Shown piece after piece: positions 42,885-52,798 of a stretch of 64,000 nt of DNA; position 1 is the stretch's first letter, and every line of letters begins with the position of its first letter. Below the pieces are notes generated by a model, which saw only the letters and a list, made by a program, of their open reading frames with translations, was not told where the DNA came from and made no database searches. Position numbers and translations under genes: made by a program. Origin of the DNA: Thalassolituus sp006212115 (GTDB lineage Bacteria > Pseudomonadota > Gammaproteobacteria > Pseudomonadales > Oceanobacteraceae); the NCBI RefSeq assembly GCF_040372045.1, contig NZ_BAABWH010000004.1; one strand, given 5' to 3'.

Positions 42885-43607
42885 TTACCACCCAAGTTCT
42901 GACTTAACGAAAGGTATAGTGAGCTTGCGCTTTGCCTTCAGCGACGCTTGATCCAGTTGATCAAGTACCCGACAAAGGCCCGCCATATCCCGTGGACCGC
43001 GATTCATAATAAACAAAGCCACGTCATCAAGCAGGTCAAACCCGCGCTGACGTGCACGCAGAATCAGCGCCTGAACTTTTTCTTCATCCGTCAGCGTATC
43101 GACCTGATACGTCACACCCCATGTCAGACGGGACAACAAGTCTGGTAGCTGACACCCCGATTGGGCTGGCGGCATTTTCGCGCCTATAAGCAGGTGGCCC
43201 TGCCTGTCGCGAATTCGATTAAACAAGTGGAAGAGCCCTTCCTCCCAGTCAGCACGTCCCATTACCTGCTCCAGGTCGTCGATAGCGACCAACGGCAGCT
43301 GCTCGACACCTTCAAGGATACCCGGCCCTACCTCAATCAAATCAGCTAGGGGAAGGTACATACTCTGATGCCCTATGCCTTCAGCGTAGTGGCAGGCAGC
43401 CTGCAATAGATGACTGACACCCGCGCCTGTAGATCCCCAGATGTAGATAAAGGGCTCGCCAGCGGTTGTCCACTGCCCTTGCAACGCCTGACTAACCTGC
43501 TCGTTTGCACCGCGATAAAAATTAGCAAACCGGGCGTCATCACGAAGTGTGACCTGTAGGGTCAGCTGCGACGGCTCATCCTGACGCTGATCAGCGCTGC
43601 CACGCAT
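42885..43607 (-). CDS. hda: DnaA regulatory inactivator Hda
   Basis: This 240-aa DnaA-like AAA+ protein, together with the beta clamp, promotes DnaA-ATP hydrolysis after initiation (RIDA). Near the N-terminus PSQLTLQVTLRDDARFANFY holds the QLTL clamp-binding motif. GSTGAGVSHLL (residues about 58-68) is the Walker A variant, and LVAIDDLEQVMG is Walker B. It overlaps the DUF2066 gene by 17 bp. Confidence 0.94.
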   Translation of the reverse strand: MRGSADQRQDEPSQLTLQVTLRDDARFANFYRGANEQVSQALQGQWTTAGEPFIYIWGSTGAGVSHLLQAACHYAEGIGHQSMYLPLADLIEVGPGILEGVEQLPLVAIDDLEQVMGRADWEEGLFHLFNRIRDRQGHLLIGAKMPPAQSGCQLPDLLSRLTWGVTYQVDTLTDEEKVQALILRARQRGFDLLDDVALFIMNRGPRDMAGLCRVLDQLDQASLKAKRKLTIPFVKSELGW

Positions 43608-44610
43608 AGTCGCCGCCCTCTTCGTTGAATAGGATTCGGTTATCCAGCACCATGCTATCGAATACCTGTTGCCAACTGGTGGTGAGATCCAACGCGAGAG
43701 TCAATTGATCACGATCCGAAGAAACAACCACCACGTCACGCACAGCAACGTGACCATCAAGGTATTCAATCACAGCGTGGTAATCAGCGAATGAACTGAC
43801 TCCACTGATCCGAATCAGCTCGCTATTGTCGATGCCGGTAAGCGGGATCACCGCATAACGTTCTGAAAGCTTTTCTGCTACAGCGCCGGCCAACTCGGTA
43901 CTCAAAGAATCAGGCGACTCTGCCTGTAACGACATCGCATGGTAGATATCGCCCTGGTTCAGATATCCGGTAAAGCTATACGCACCCGGCGTTGCCATGA
44001 TGCGCCCGGCGAGGTACCCATCGCTGCTGTAGCGTTCGGCTGCGCTGTCGATATCATCCTCAAAGAGTCCCCATAAGCTGGCAATAGGGAGTGCCATCTG
44101 GTCTTCAAGATCCCAGCTGGGAAACATCCAGGGTAAGCCACGATCATGCATCGCGGTGGCAAAGGTCTCTTTCCACTTTTCTGTATCTTCTGGTTCTTCC
44201 GGACCAATCGTGATGCGGCCGTCAGCGGTATTAACGGCGAGAAGAAGCAACAGACGCGGACGGGATTCTCCCCATAGCGGTGCAGATGCGCGTTCGAGTA
44301 GCGCCTGAAGCTGATCAGGCATAAAGGTCACGCTCAGAAGTAGACCACCCTCTTCACTGCGCTCATAACGCAGACTACTCATGTAGTTTTGTGCGTTTGG
44401 CTGTTCGTTCACAAGAAGCGTGTTATCCAAGACAACACGTGTACCCGCCATGCGGACCAGAACACGCTGAAATGCCCCGCCAATTGCATCAATGCGGGCT
44501 TCCTCGGTCTGATCTTCTACCGGAACCTTAACGTTGTACAGGTTCTTAACAGTTGCCGCGGAGGCCACCAGACTGCAGCACAACAGCGTAAAAAATGTCA
44601 GCAGACGCAC
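43591..44610 (-). CDS. DUF2066 periplasmic protein
   Basis: This 339-aa protein has an N-terminal signal peptide (MRLLTFFTLLCCSLVASAA) and matches the DUF2066 family, which is regularly found next to hda/purM in gammaproteobacteria. No enzymatic motif is visible. Segments such as AFQRVLVRMAGTRVVLDN and WGESRPRLLLLLAV are typical. The role is unknown. The following hda gene overlaps it, so the two are probably co-transcribed. Confidence 0.85.
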   Translation of the reverse strand: MRLLTFFTLLCCSLVASAATVKNLYNVKVPVEDQTEEARIDAIGGAFQRVLVRMAGTRVVLDNTLLVNEQPNAQNYMSSLRYERSEEGGLLLSVTFMPDQLQALLERASAPLWGESRPRLLLLLAVNTADGRITIGPEEPEDTEKWKETFATAMHDRGLPWMFPSWDLEDQMALPIASLWGLFEDDIDSAAERYSSDGYLAGRIMATPGAYSFTGYLNQGDIYHAMSLQAESPDSLSTELAGAVAEKLSERYAVIPLTGIDNSELIRISGVSSFADYHAVIEYLDGHVAVRDVVVVSSDRDQLTLALDLTTSWQQVFDSMVLDNRILFNEEGGDYAWQR

Positions 44611-44761
44611 TCTCTTTCCTCGGTCATTCGTCTTCGGCGCTATTGTGCCACGAAGACCGTGGATAAACAGTCTGCAGTTTGTTTTTATTTGCGGGATGCA
44701 GGATGGCGGACAAATCGTTAGAATACGCGCCTTTCATAAGCCACTACCTGTGACAGACGGC

Positions 44762-45811
44762 ATGAGTGATCAAAAATCCCTGAGCTACAAAGACGCAGGC
44801 GTCGACATCGACGCTGGTAATGCACTGGTTGACCGCATCAAAGGCGTCGCCAAACGAACCCGCCGCCCAGAGGTGATGGCAGGACTTGGCGGCTTTGGCG
44901 CTTTGTTCGAACTGCCACAGGGCTACCGCCAGCCTGTTCTCGTATCGGGCACTGACGGTGTAGGCACTAAGCTGCGCCTCGCGATGGACCTGAACAAGCA
45001 CGACACCATTGGCATTGACCTGGTCGCCATGTGCGTAAACGACCTTGTTGTGGCAGGTGCTGAGCCTCTGTTCTTCCTGGACTACTACGCCACCGGTAAA
45101 CTGAATGTCGATGTTGCCGCAGCGGTTGTTGAAGGCATTGGTGAAGGATGCTCTCAGGCTGGAGCATCTCTGGTTGGTGGTGAGACCGCTGAAATGCCAG
45201 GTATGTATGAAGGCGAAGACTACGATCTGGCCGGTTTCTGTGTTGGTATCGCTGAAAAAGATGACCTGATCGATGGCAGCCAGGTCAAAGCTGGCGACAA
45301 GCTGATCGCCCTGGCGTCAAGCGGACCGCACTCCAATGGTTACTCATTGATTCGCAAAATCATTGAAGTATCAGGCGCAGATCTGAGCGCAGACCTCGAT
45401 GGTCAGCCTGTCGCTGATGCATTGATGGCTCCGACTAAGATCTACGTGAAGCCATTGCTTAAGCTGATCAACGCCTCTGAAATCCACGCTCTGTCTCACA
45501 TCACAGGCGGTGGTTTCCAGGAAAACATTCCTCGCGTCCTTCCAGAGGGTACAAAAGCCGTCATTGATACCAACAGCTGGCAGTGGCCAGATGTGTTCAC
45601 ATGGCTGCAAGAGAACGGCAACGTCGATACGTTTGAGATGTTCCGTACCTTCAACTGCGGCGTCGGTATGATCATTGCGCTTCCAGAAGAAAAGGCTGAC
45701 GCAGCCATTGCATTGTTGAATGCAGAGGGCGAGCAGTCCTGGATCATAGGTGAGATTCAGCCATTGAATGGCGATGAAGACGCAGTTCAGTTTACGGGCA
45801 GCCGTGCATGA
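44762..45811 (+). CDS. purM: Phosphoribosylformylglycinamidine cyclo-ligase PurM
   Basis: This 349-aa protein starts MSDQKSLSYKDAGVDIDAGN at 44762. I chose that ATG because upstream in-frame codons do not match the family. It is an ATP-grasp-like AIR synthetase. Typical motifs are GGFGALFELP, VSGTDGVGTKLRLA, GGETAEMPGMYEGEDYDLAG and GPHSNGYSLIRK. It makes AIR from FGAM in purine synthesis. It overlaps purN by 4 bp (ATGA). Confidence 0.97.
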   Translation: MSDQKSLSYKDAGVDIDAGNALVDRIKGVAKRTRRPEVMAGLGGFGALFELPQGYRQPVLVSGTDGVGTKLRLAMDLNKHDTIGIDLVAMCVNDLVVAGAEPLFFLDYYATGKLNVDVAAAVVEGIGEGCSQAGASLVGGETAEMPGMYEGEDYDLAGFCVGIAEKDDLIDGSQVKAGDKLIALASSGPHSNGYSLIRKIIEVSGADLSADLDGQPVADALMAPTKIYVKPLLKLINASEIHALSHITGGGFQENIPRVLPEGTKAVIDTNSWQWPDVFTWLQENGNVDTFEMFRTFNCGVGMIIALPEEKADAAIALLNAEGEQSWIIGEIQPLNGDEDAVQFTGSRA

Positions 45812-46491
45812 ACGATGTGACGTCACGCTACCCAACGGAAGACGTTGAAAAGCCGCGCATTGTTATCCTGATTTCTGGCAGTGGCAGCAATATGCTGACC
45901 ATTGTCGATCAGGTAACTAATGGCACCATTGATGCGGAAGTTGCAGGCATCATCTGCAACGAACCGGAAGCGGCAGGCGTCCAGAGGGCTCGGGATCGAG
46001 ACCTGGACGTCAGCGTGATTGATCACCGCGGTTTCACCTCTCGTGAAGAGTTTGATGTCGCATTAATGCGCACGATTGATGACTATCAACCGGATCTGGT
46101 CGTTCTTGCAGGCTTTATGAGAATCCTCACTCCGGATCTGGTACGTCGCTACGAAGGAAGAATGCTCAACATTCACCCTTCTTTACTGCCAAAGTATCAG
46201 GGGTTGCACACTCACCGCCGGGCACTCGAGGCCGGCGACGATCTACATGGCGTCACAGTCCACTTCGTCACCGAAGTACTCGATGATGGCCCCAACGTTA
46301 TTCAGGCGGTGGTACCTGTAATGGATGGCGACACCGAAGAAACACTGCAGAAGCGCGTGCAGCTACAAGAGCACATCATCTATCCGATTGCTGTAAAGTG
46401 GTTTGTCGAAGGTCGACTGGAGATGGTCTCTGGACTCGCCACCTTTGATGGAAAGCCAATGCCAGACACAGGTGTGAAACTGCAGGGATAA
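45808..46491 (+). CDS. purN: Phosphoribosylglycinamide formyltransferase PurN
   Basis: This 227-aa protein formylates GAR with 10-formyl-THF. The IVILISGSGSNMLTIVDQV start, the MLNIHPSLLPKYQGLHTH segment (catalytic Asn/His region) and GVTVHFVTEVLDDGPNVIQA (catalytic Asp) are visible. An N-terminal extension of about 15 residues precedes the fold. It is coupled to purM. Confidence 0.97.
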   Translation: MNDVTSRYPTEDVEKPRIVILISGSGSNMLTIVDQVTNGTIDAEVAGIICNEPEAAGVQRARDRDLDVSVIDHRGFTSREEFDVALMRTIDDYQPDLVVLAGFMRILTPDLVRRYEGRMLNIHPSLLPKYQGLHTHRRALEAGDDLHGVTVHFVTEVLDDGPNVIQAVVPVMDGDTEETLQKRVQLQEHIIYPIAVKWFVEGRLEMVSGLATFDGKPMPDTGVKLQG

Positions 46492-46543
46492 TCTGGGGTC
46501 ATACTAGCAGGCTGACAGGGCCTACATACGAAAGGATCGCACC

Positions 46544-47326
46544 ATGCTCAGCCACAAAGCACCCATGCCGATATACACTCTCTTTACTACTCTCGCATTC
46601 CTCGCATTCGCGTTTTTTGCATCGAGCAATGCATCAGCCGAACAGTATGACAATAAAGCACTGATTCCTTACTCGATAGACTACACCAGCGAGTACCGAA
46701 TAGGCTGGTTCAGTTTCGACATCGACGCAACCCGCACCCTTGAACAGCGCTCGGGTAACCTCTGGCATGTTGGCTTTGATGCCGAGGCCAGCATCGCCTC
46801 ACTGCATGAAGAAAGCGATTTCATCTTCAAAGATGGACAGATCACCCCAGTAAACTATCGCTACCGGGCTTCAGGAATGATCGATGAGCCAGATCGCACA
46901 TTGCATTTCATCGCTGACACCCAAAGCATAGAAGACCTGGAACGAGACAGAAACCGTGACCATCATTGGCAGGATGGTATTCAGGACAATCTGACCTATA
47001 TGCTCCAAGCTGGATTGGAGCTTTCCGCAGGGCAGACCGACTTCACCCTACCCGTTTTTGAAAAGTCCAAAACGAAGCCGTTCCGTTTCCGTGTCGTCAA
47101 GAAAGAAGAAATCAAAATTAAGGCCGGAACCTTCAATGCCATCAAAATTGAGCAAGTTCGAGACGATAAGAAACGCGAAGTTCATGCGTGGATCGCAGAC
47201 ATGCCTGGATATCCCCTGATTCGCCTCCGTGACAAAAAGGATGGCAAACTCCGGTATCAGATTCAGGCGACTAAGGTAAGTTACCCTGACAAGATCACGG
47301 CTTCATCAGATAACACTGTACGCTAA
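46544..47326 (+). CDS. DUF3108 secreted protein
   Basis: This 260-aa protein has a signal peptide (cleavage near SNASAEQ, residue about 33) and beta-rich DUF3108 sequence, including YTSEYRIGWFSFDIDATRTL and IKAGTFNAIKIEQVR. The family is predicted to be periplasmic or outer-membrane linked, perhaps handling lipids, with no proven function. It has its own ribosome site (GAAAGGATC) and is followed by dcd. Confidence 0.85.
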   Translation: MLSHKAPMPIYTLFTTLAFLAFAFFASSNASAEQYDNKALIPYSIDYTSEYRIGWFSFDIDATRTLEQRSGNLWHVGFDAEASIASLHEESDFIFKDGQITPVNYRYRASGMIDEPDRTLHFIADTQSIEDLERDRNRDHHWQDGIQDNLTYMLQAGLELSAGQTDFTLPVFEKSKTKPFRFRVVKKEEIKIKAGTFNAIKIEQVRDDKKREVHAWIADMPGYPLIRLRDKKDGKLRYQIQATKVSYPDKITASSDNTVR

Positions 47327-47338
47327 CGAGGCAAAATC

Positions 47339-47920
47339 ATGAGACTCAGCGATGTAGACATCGAACAGAAAATAGCCTCCGGCGACATCATCATTGATCC
47401 ACCACCGAGTACTGATGCCATTGCTGGTATCAGTGTTGACCTACGCCTGGATCATCGCTTCCGCGTGTTCAACAACAACTCGGTCACCCACCTGGACCTA
47501 TCAGGTGATCGCGATCAACTTAATCGCGACATCGACCGGATCATGAGCAAAGAAATTGAGATCCCAAAAGACGAAGCGCTCTACATTCATCCCGGTGAAC
47601 TCATACTCGGTGCAACTATGGAGTCCGTCACCATCCCGGACAACCTCGTTGGCTGGCTTGACGGCCGCTCGTCGCTCGCACGACTGGGCCTGATGGTACA
47701 CGTCACCGCTGGCCGGATTGATCCCGGCTGGGAAGGTCAGATCGTCCTTGAGTTTTACAATAACGGCAAATTGCCTCTGGCACTAAGGCCAGAAATGATA
47801 ATCTGCGCCATGTCATTTGAAACACTCAGCAGCCCCGCTGCACGCCCATACAACAAACGTGAAAATGCAAAGTATCGTGGTCAGAAAGGCGCTGTATTTT
47901 CACGAATAGCGAAGGACTGA
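47339..47920 (+). CDS. dcd: dCTP deaminase Dcd
   Basis: This 193-aa protein converts dCTP to dUTP. It has the family start MRLSDVDIEQKIASGDIIID, then GISVDLRLDHRFRVFNN and the active-site WLDGRSSLARLGLMVHVTAG with RSS and the catalytic Glu in WEGQIVLEFYN. The length equals that of the E. coli enzyme. Confidence 0.97.
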   Translation: MRLSDVDIEQKIASGDIIIDPPPSTDAIAGISVDLRLDHRFRVFNNNSVTHLDLSGDRDQLNRDIDRIMSKEIEIPKDEALYIHPGELILGATMESVTIPDNLVGWLDGRSSLARLGLMVHVTAGRIDPGWEGQIVLEFYNNGKLPLALRPEMIICAMSFETLSSPAARPYNKRENAKYRGQKGAVFSRIAKD

Positions 47921-47933
47921 GCGAAGGACCAAT

Positions 47934-48983
47934 ATGAGCAACACAATTCTGGTAACCGGTGGGGCTGGCTACATCGGCAGCCATACCTGCGTTGAACTGA
48001 TTGAAGCTGGCTACAATGTTGTCGTTATCGATAACCTGAGCAACAGTTCGCCCGAAGCCCTCAATCGAGTTGAAAAAATTACCGGAACAGCCCCTGTTTT
48101 TATAGAAGGTGATGTACGCGACGCCGCCTTGGTAGCAAGCATTTTCAGCCAACATCAAATCTCTGCCGTTATTCATTTCGCTGGACTAAAAGCTGTAGGT
48201 GAAAGCTGCCAGATGCCATTGGCTTACTATGACAACAACCTTGGTAGCACTATCACTCTATGCCAGGAAATGGAGAAAGCCGGTGTAAAAAACCTAGTCT
48301 TCAGCTCCTCTGCCACTGTTTATGGTGACCCGGAAACATTACCTCTCACAGAAGACCTGCCGCTGTCAGCGACCAACCCATATGGCCGCTCCAAGCTCAT
48401 AGTTGAAGAGATGCTCCGCGACCTGCCTGAAGCAGACCGCCTCACTGAAGCTGAACTGCCATGGGCTGTTATCCTGCTTCGCTACTTCAACCCCGTTGGT
48501 TCGCACCAATCAGGTTTGATTGGCGAAGATCCGAAAGATATCCCGAATAACCTGATGCCTTACATTTCGCAAGTCGCTGTCGGTAGACGGGAGAAACTTT
48601 CAGTATTTGGTGACGACTACGACACCATCGACGGAACTGGCGTACGTGACTACATTCACGTCGTCGATCTGGCAAAAGGCCATGTCAAAGCCGTTGATAA
48701 CTTACTCAGCAGTGAAGCTGTAACTGGCGTAGAGGCAATCAACCTCGGCACCGGCAATGGCACCAGCGTATTGCAGCTCGTTAACACCTTCGCTGAGGTT
48801 AACAACACACCGGTTCCCTATGAAATAGCGCCGCGCCGTCCCGGTGACGTAGCCGCCTGCTATGCAGACGCAACTAAAGCGAAGCAGCTACTTCAATGGG
48901 AGACTGAACTCGATATCGCTGCCATGGTCAAAGACACTTGGCACTGGCAAAGCTCCAACCCTAACGGATACTCTGAATCGTAA
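47934..48983 (+). CDS. galE: UDP-glucose 4-epimerase GalE
   Basis: This 349-aa short-chain dehydrogenase-like epimerase has the Rossmann TGGAGYIGSHTCVELIEAG (residues about 8-26), the catalytic Ser in FSSSATVYG and the YxxxK motif YGRSK (about 151-155). It interconverts UDP-Glc and UDP-Gal (and perhaps the N-acetyl forms), feeding the polysaccharide genes that follow beyond the tRNA-Asn. Confidence 0.95.
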   Translation: MSNTILVTGGAGYIGSHTCVELIEAGYNVVVIDNLSNSSPEALNRVEKITGTAPVFIEGDVRDAALVASIFSQHQISAVIHFAGLKAVGESCQMPLAYYDNNLGSTITLCQEMEKAGVKNLVFSSSATVYGDPETLPLTEDLPLSATNPYGRSKLIVEEMLRDLPEADRLTEAELPWAVILLRYFNPVGSHQSGLIGEDPKDIPNNLMPYISQVAVGRREKLSVFGDDYDTIDGTGVRDYIHVVDLAKGHVKAVDNLLSSEAVTGVEAINLGTGNGTSVLQLVNTFAEVNNTPVPYEIAPRRPGDVAACYADATKAKQLLQWETELDIAAMVKDTWHWQSSNPNGYSES

Positions 48984-49020
48984 AAACTCTATAAAAATCA
49001 AAATTTTGCGCATTATTCTG

Positions 49021-49048
49021 TTGACAGAAAAAAAGATCCTGACATAAT
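49021..49048 (+). promoter_or_regulatory. Promoter of tRNA-Asn
   Basis: A perfect -35 TTGACA (49021-49026) and -10 CATAAT (49043-49048) are 16 bp apart, about 20 bp upstream of the tRNA-Asn 5' end. Confidence 0.7.
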
Positions 49049-49068
49049 GCGCACCACTTGCTTGATGT

Positions 49069-49144
49069 TCCCCGATAGCTCAGTCGGTAGAGCAGTAGAC
49101 TGTTAATCTATTGGTCGCTGGTTCAAGTCCAGCTCGGGGAGCCA
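49069..49144 (+). tRNA. tRNA-Asn (anticodon GUU)
   Basis: It begins TCCCCGATAGCTCAGTCGGT, has anticodon loop CTGTTAA (GUU), T-arm GGTTCAAGTCC and acceptor TCGGGGA, with discriminator G and encoded CCA (49142-49144). Length is 76 nt with CCA. It marks the left edge of the polysaccharide region. Confidence 0.97.
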
Positions 49145-49166
49145 CTTCTTTTTCAAGGTCGTCGTC

Positions 49167-50456
49167 ATGGTACAAGGACACGCGATTGACAGCTCCCTGC
49201 AGCCTGCGTCACTCTCTCGAAAGTCTTTTTTAATACACAGCACGACAGTATTACTTGGGTTGTTTGTATGTGCATCCCTTATCACCCTCGGAACGATAGT
49301 TTTTACTCCGCTAAATCTAGAAGCGCCACAGTATTTAAATGTACTTATCGGCGCTCTGATTGGCTATCTCATTTCTAGCATAACTCTACACAATCTCGGC
49401 AGATTTCCTGGAAACAGGCCCCTGTCATACATGATCCCGGTACTGACCGTATCCCTGCTATCGATTACAGCTGTAATCATATTTACTCGCATAGATTATT
49501 CCCGCTCGGTACTACTTTTGACCCTGTGCGTGGTGCCAGTTGTTACCTATTCCGAATTCAAACTTCGCCAGCACTTGCAAACAGGCCGCTATGCTGTAGT
49601 TCCCTTTGGTTTCTATCACGAATTACTTCACATCAATCCATCTAAGTTCTATGCACTCGAGGAACCATCCCTCACTGCACCTGATACGATTGGGATAATA
49701 GTAGATAGTAACGAACAGCTGTCCGCCGAGTGGCAGCAATTCATTGCCTCGGAATTATCAAAAGACACACCAGTTATGGACTCTGTTGCCGCTTACGAAT
49801 CGATTTCGGGCAAAAGTCCTCTACACCATTATGGTGAACTTGCAGGACATGAGTTACTCCCTTCTCAAGCATATCTAACTGCTAAACGATTACTTGAGTC
49901 GTCACTCATATTGTTGAGCTCACCCATTACGCTGCCTTTTATATTCATCGTTGCCATAGCAGTAAAATTTGAGTCGAAAGGTCCGGCTTTCTTTATTCAA
50001 CGAAGAGTCGGTAAAGGTGGCCGTGAGTTCAACATGTACAAAATTCGCAGCATGTATGTGAATACCGTAGCATGCTCAGCTGAATCCACCACTGAGGAGA
50101 ACGACCCTCGAATAACGCCCATCGGAAGAATTATCCGGAAATTCAGAGTGGATGAGCTTCCACAGTTCCTCAATGTGATACGTGGGGACATGGCACTCAT
50201 AGGGCCTAGAGCAGAAGCCTCCTCATCAGCAGAGGAGCTACAGAATGAAATTCCACTCTTCCACTACAGACACATAGTACGTCCAGGCATAACCGGCTGG
50301 GCGCAGGTAACCCAGGGCTATGCCTCTGGAGTTGAAGGAACACGAGAAAAACTGGCTCATGACTTCTACTATGTCAAAAATCTGAGCATATGGTTAGATT
50401 TAGACATCGTCTTTAAAACTATAAAGACGATGCTAACAGGCTTTGGCGCAAGATAA
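49167..50456 (+). CDS. Polyprenyl sugar-phosphate transferase (WcaJ/RfbP-like)
   Basis: This 429-aa initiating transferase has about four N-terminal membrane segments (residues about 20-140), a variable middle part and the C-terminal bacterial sugar transferase domain (about 232-429). That domain shows RLLESSLILLSSPITLPFIF, GPAFFIQRRVGKGGREFNMY, KFRVDELPQFLNVIRGDMAL and RPGITGWAQV. It transfers a sugar phosphate (often Glc-1-P or Gal-1-P) to undecaprenyl phosphate, starting repeat-unit assembly. It converges with the - strand glycan genes. Confidence 0.92.
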   Translation: MVQGHAIDSSLQPASLSRKSFLIHSTTVLLGLFVCASLITLGTIVFTPLNLEAPQYLNVLIGALIGYLISSITLHNLGRFPGNRPLSYMIPVLTVSLLSITAVIIFTRIDYSRSVLLLTLCVVPVVTYSEFKLRQHLQTGRYAVVPFGFYHELLHINPSKFYALEEPSLTAPDTIGIIVDSNEQLSAEWQQFIASELSKDTPVMDSVAAYESISGKSPLHHYGELAGHELLPSQAYLTAKRLLESSLILLSSPITLPFIFIVAIAVKFESKGPAFFIQRRVGKGGREFNMYKIRSMYVNTVACSAESTTEENDPRITPIGRIIRKFRVDELPQFLNVIRGDMALIGPRAEASSSAEELQNEIPLFHYRHIVRPGITGWAQVTQGYASGVEGTREKLAHDFYYVKNLSIWLDLDIVFKTIKTMLTGFGAR

Positions 50457-50461
50457 TTTAA

Positions 50462-51601
50462 TTAATCCCGAAACAAATATGAACAAAGCTTAGCGTTCAC
50501 TTCATTCACATCAAACTTTTCGACTGCAAGTTTACGACTATTAAGCGAAAACTCATCCATCAAGTCGCGGTCACTAGCGAGTGACAACATCTTCTCCGCC
50601 AACATGCGACTGTCCCAAGCGTCCACAAAGTACCCGTTGTAACCTTCAACTACAGTTTCCTTACATCCTGGCAAGTTAGTTGTAATAATCGGCCGACCAA
50701 CAGACATCGCTTCCTGACTGCTTCTGGGTACGCCTTCCCTGTAATAGGAGGGCAACACAAACACGTGTGAGGACGCGACCCACTTATTTACATCATCCAC
50801 ATGCCCTGGATAAATTATCGTATCATCATCAATGTAAGATTGTAATTCATCCTGACTGATTGATTCTGGGTTTTCATCATCGAGTGCACCGAGAACCAAA
50901 AACTCGAGATCACTATTTCTCTGTTTACACAGCCTCGCAGCTTCTAAAAAGTACTTCACCCCTTTCTCAGAAAGCAAACGGCCTACAAAAACAAAGCGAA
51001 TGGGAGAACTAAAATTCAAAGGCACAAACGGGTATTCATCCAAATTGAGGCCTATTGCACCCAGGTTATAAGCTTTATACGACGGTAACCCACACATTTT
51101 TTGTAGATCACTAGTATCATCAGCATTAAGTAACAGCACTCTATCAGCACATTTGAAACTTACTCTCAGTAATAGCTTCAAAATATTGCGAGCTATAAGC
51201 TTTCTGAAACTAATGGCTCTACCCGGAGGCTCAGGTGTGAATGCATAACCCAACCCCTCGATCATAGAAACATTAATAGGCACTTTAGTGATTTTCGCCG
51301 CTATCGAACTATAAATAACGGGCTTCATAAAAAACGAGAAAACGACATCTGGTTTAATATCATTGAAGATTCTGACTAATCTCATCAATGTGTTTAAATC
51401 CGAAAATGGATTCAAACTGGCACGGGAAACTTGATAGTCTATGGGCGTTGCGCCCAAGCCGGAGACCGCTGCTCGACTCTTATGATCATAGTTAGTAGCT
51501 AGCGCATACACATCATGGCCTTCGCCAACCAACTTAATGATCAAATCTTTGCGAAACCCAAGAATGCCCGAATATAAATTACTGACCAATACGATTTTCA
51601 T
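50462..51601 (-). CDS. GT4 glycosyltransferase (1)
   Basis: This 379-aa glycosyltransferase of the GT4/GT-B type has an N-terminal start (MKIVLVSNLYSGILGFRKDL), FVFVGRLLSEKGVKYFLEA (residues about 215-233) and the conserved PSYYREGVPRSSQEAMSVGR (about 287-306) that carries the nucleotide-sugar binding E-x7-E. The FFMKPVIYSSIAAKITKVP stretch resembles PglA-like enzymes. Donor and acceptor cannot be told from sequence. Confidence 0.88.
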   Translation of the reverse strand: MKIVLVSNLYSGILGFRKDLIIKLVGEGHDVYALATNYDHKSRAAVSGLGATPIDYQVSRASLNPFSDLNTLMRLVRIFNDIKPDVVFSFFMKPVIYSSIAAKITKVPINVSMIEGLGYAFTPEPPGRAISFRKLIARNILKLLLRVSFKCADRVLLLNADDTSDLQKMCGLPSYKAYNLGAIGLNLDEYPFVPLNFSSPIRFVFVGRLLSEKGVKYFLEAARLCKQRNSDLEFLVLGALDDENPESISQDELQSYIDDDTIIYPGHVDDVNKWVASSHVFVLPSYYREGVPRSSQEAMSVGRPIITTNLPGCKETVVEGYNGYFVDAWDSRMLAEKMLSLASDRDLMDEFSLNSRKLAVEKFDVNEVNAKLCSYLFRD

Positions 51602-51622
51602 TTAAAATTACAACCAAAACGA

Positions 51623-52798
51623 TTAGGATCTAGCCAAGAACGACTTCCAAAAAGAAGACCTCTTAACATCTAAAGTAGCCTTAAGATATTGTTTAGACTC
51701 ATTAAGACTATGAGAAACTGATTCGCGAATAAGATCACGATTAGAACAAACGGAAAGCAAGTCGCTAGCTAGCTTAGAATGGTCACCTGGGGCATGAATA
51801 TTCTCACGCAATACAAGCTCTGATAAACCTCCCGCAGACGAAGACAGTATAGGGCACCCTCGACTCATTGCCTCAATAACAGCTCTTGGCAATCCCTCCT
51901 GATATGAAGGATGTATAAACACATCGGTCTCATCAAGTACGTCCAACAACTCTCTCTTAGAAGATATGAAACCATGAAAAATAAATCTAGTACTAAGACC
52001 CAGATCACTAATTAAGGCCTTATATCTTTCTACGTCACCCTTACCCATTACATTAACTACTAACTGGCGTGATGAACTTTTCTCAAAGATCTTCAGGCTT
52101 GAAATGAGAACGTCCAACCCCTTTATATTGTTACTCAGATCACCTACGAAAGTTAATTGAAGGATATGTCCAATATCGTCGAACCTTTCTAGTCTTGGCT
52201 CTAAACTTTTATCTGCGACCTCCATAATCTCTACATTGGAAGCATTCTGGACGAGTGATGCAGTCGAAGGGTAACGGCTCTGTAAAAACTGTTTCGTAAC
52301 ATAAATAGCAGCATGAGCCTTACCTACACACTTTTTCATCCTATACATTGCCAAAATCGAATATAGTCTGGCCTTCAAAGACCCATAATTCCGCAAGGCG
52401 TCATATGGACAACCAACAACTTCAACCGCGACAGGAATTCCCAACTTAACGGCTGTATCAACCGCTCTGTATCCTATCTCACTTGGTAATCTAGCGATGA
52501 CCCTATCACAGCACGATATCAACTGAACCAGCTCATCAACATCCGATCGGTTCGGAGCAACGAGAGCCTTAGCACTTGAAAAGCCTCGGATTAAACTAAA
52601 ATCTACAGACGGATGAGAGGCGACCGGAAACGATTTCACATCGATGTTATCCAATCTTCGGCGTCGACCACAAACTAAAAGCTTATCAGCGCCACTATCC
52701 AGATAACGCAGCCATATATTTGAATTCAAGCTTCCTGTTGTATATACAACCTCGTGCACCTGTACAAACTCGTGATCATGAAAAAAGCCGACAATCAC
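51623..52798 (-). CDS. GT4 glycosyltransferase (2)
   Basis: This 391-aa GT4-type enzyme has LTFVGDLSNNIKGLDVLISS (residues about 224-243), FIFHGFISSKRELLDVLDET and PSYQEGLPRAVIEAMSRGCP (about 303-322), the last with the E-x7-E pattern. It is probably cytosolic and adds one sugar of the repeat unit. Its start overlaps the pyruvyl transferase stop (ATGA). Confidence 0.86.
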   Translation of the reverse strand: MIVGFFHDHEFVQVHEVVYTTGSLNSNIWLRYLDSGADKLLVCGRRRRLDNIDVKSFPVASHPSVDFSLIRGFSSAKALVAPNRSDVDELVQLISCCDRVIARLPSEIGYRAVDTAVKLGIPVAVEVVGCPYDALRNYGSLKARLYSILAMYRMKKCVGKAHAAIYVTKQFLQSRYPSTASLVQNASNVEIMEVADKSLEPRLERFDDIGHILQLTFVGDLSNNIKGLDVLISSLKIFEKSSSRQLVVNVMGKGDVERYKALISDLGLSTRFIFHGFISSKRELLDVLDETDVFIHPSYQEGLPRAVIEAMSRGCPILSSSAGGLSELVLRENIHAPGDHSKLASDLLSVCSNRDLIRESVSHSLNESKQYLKATLDVKRSSFWKSFLARS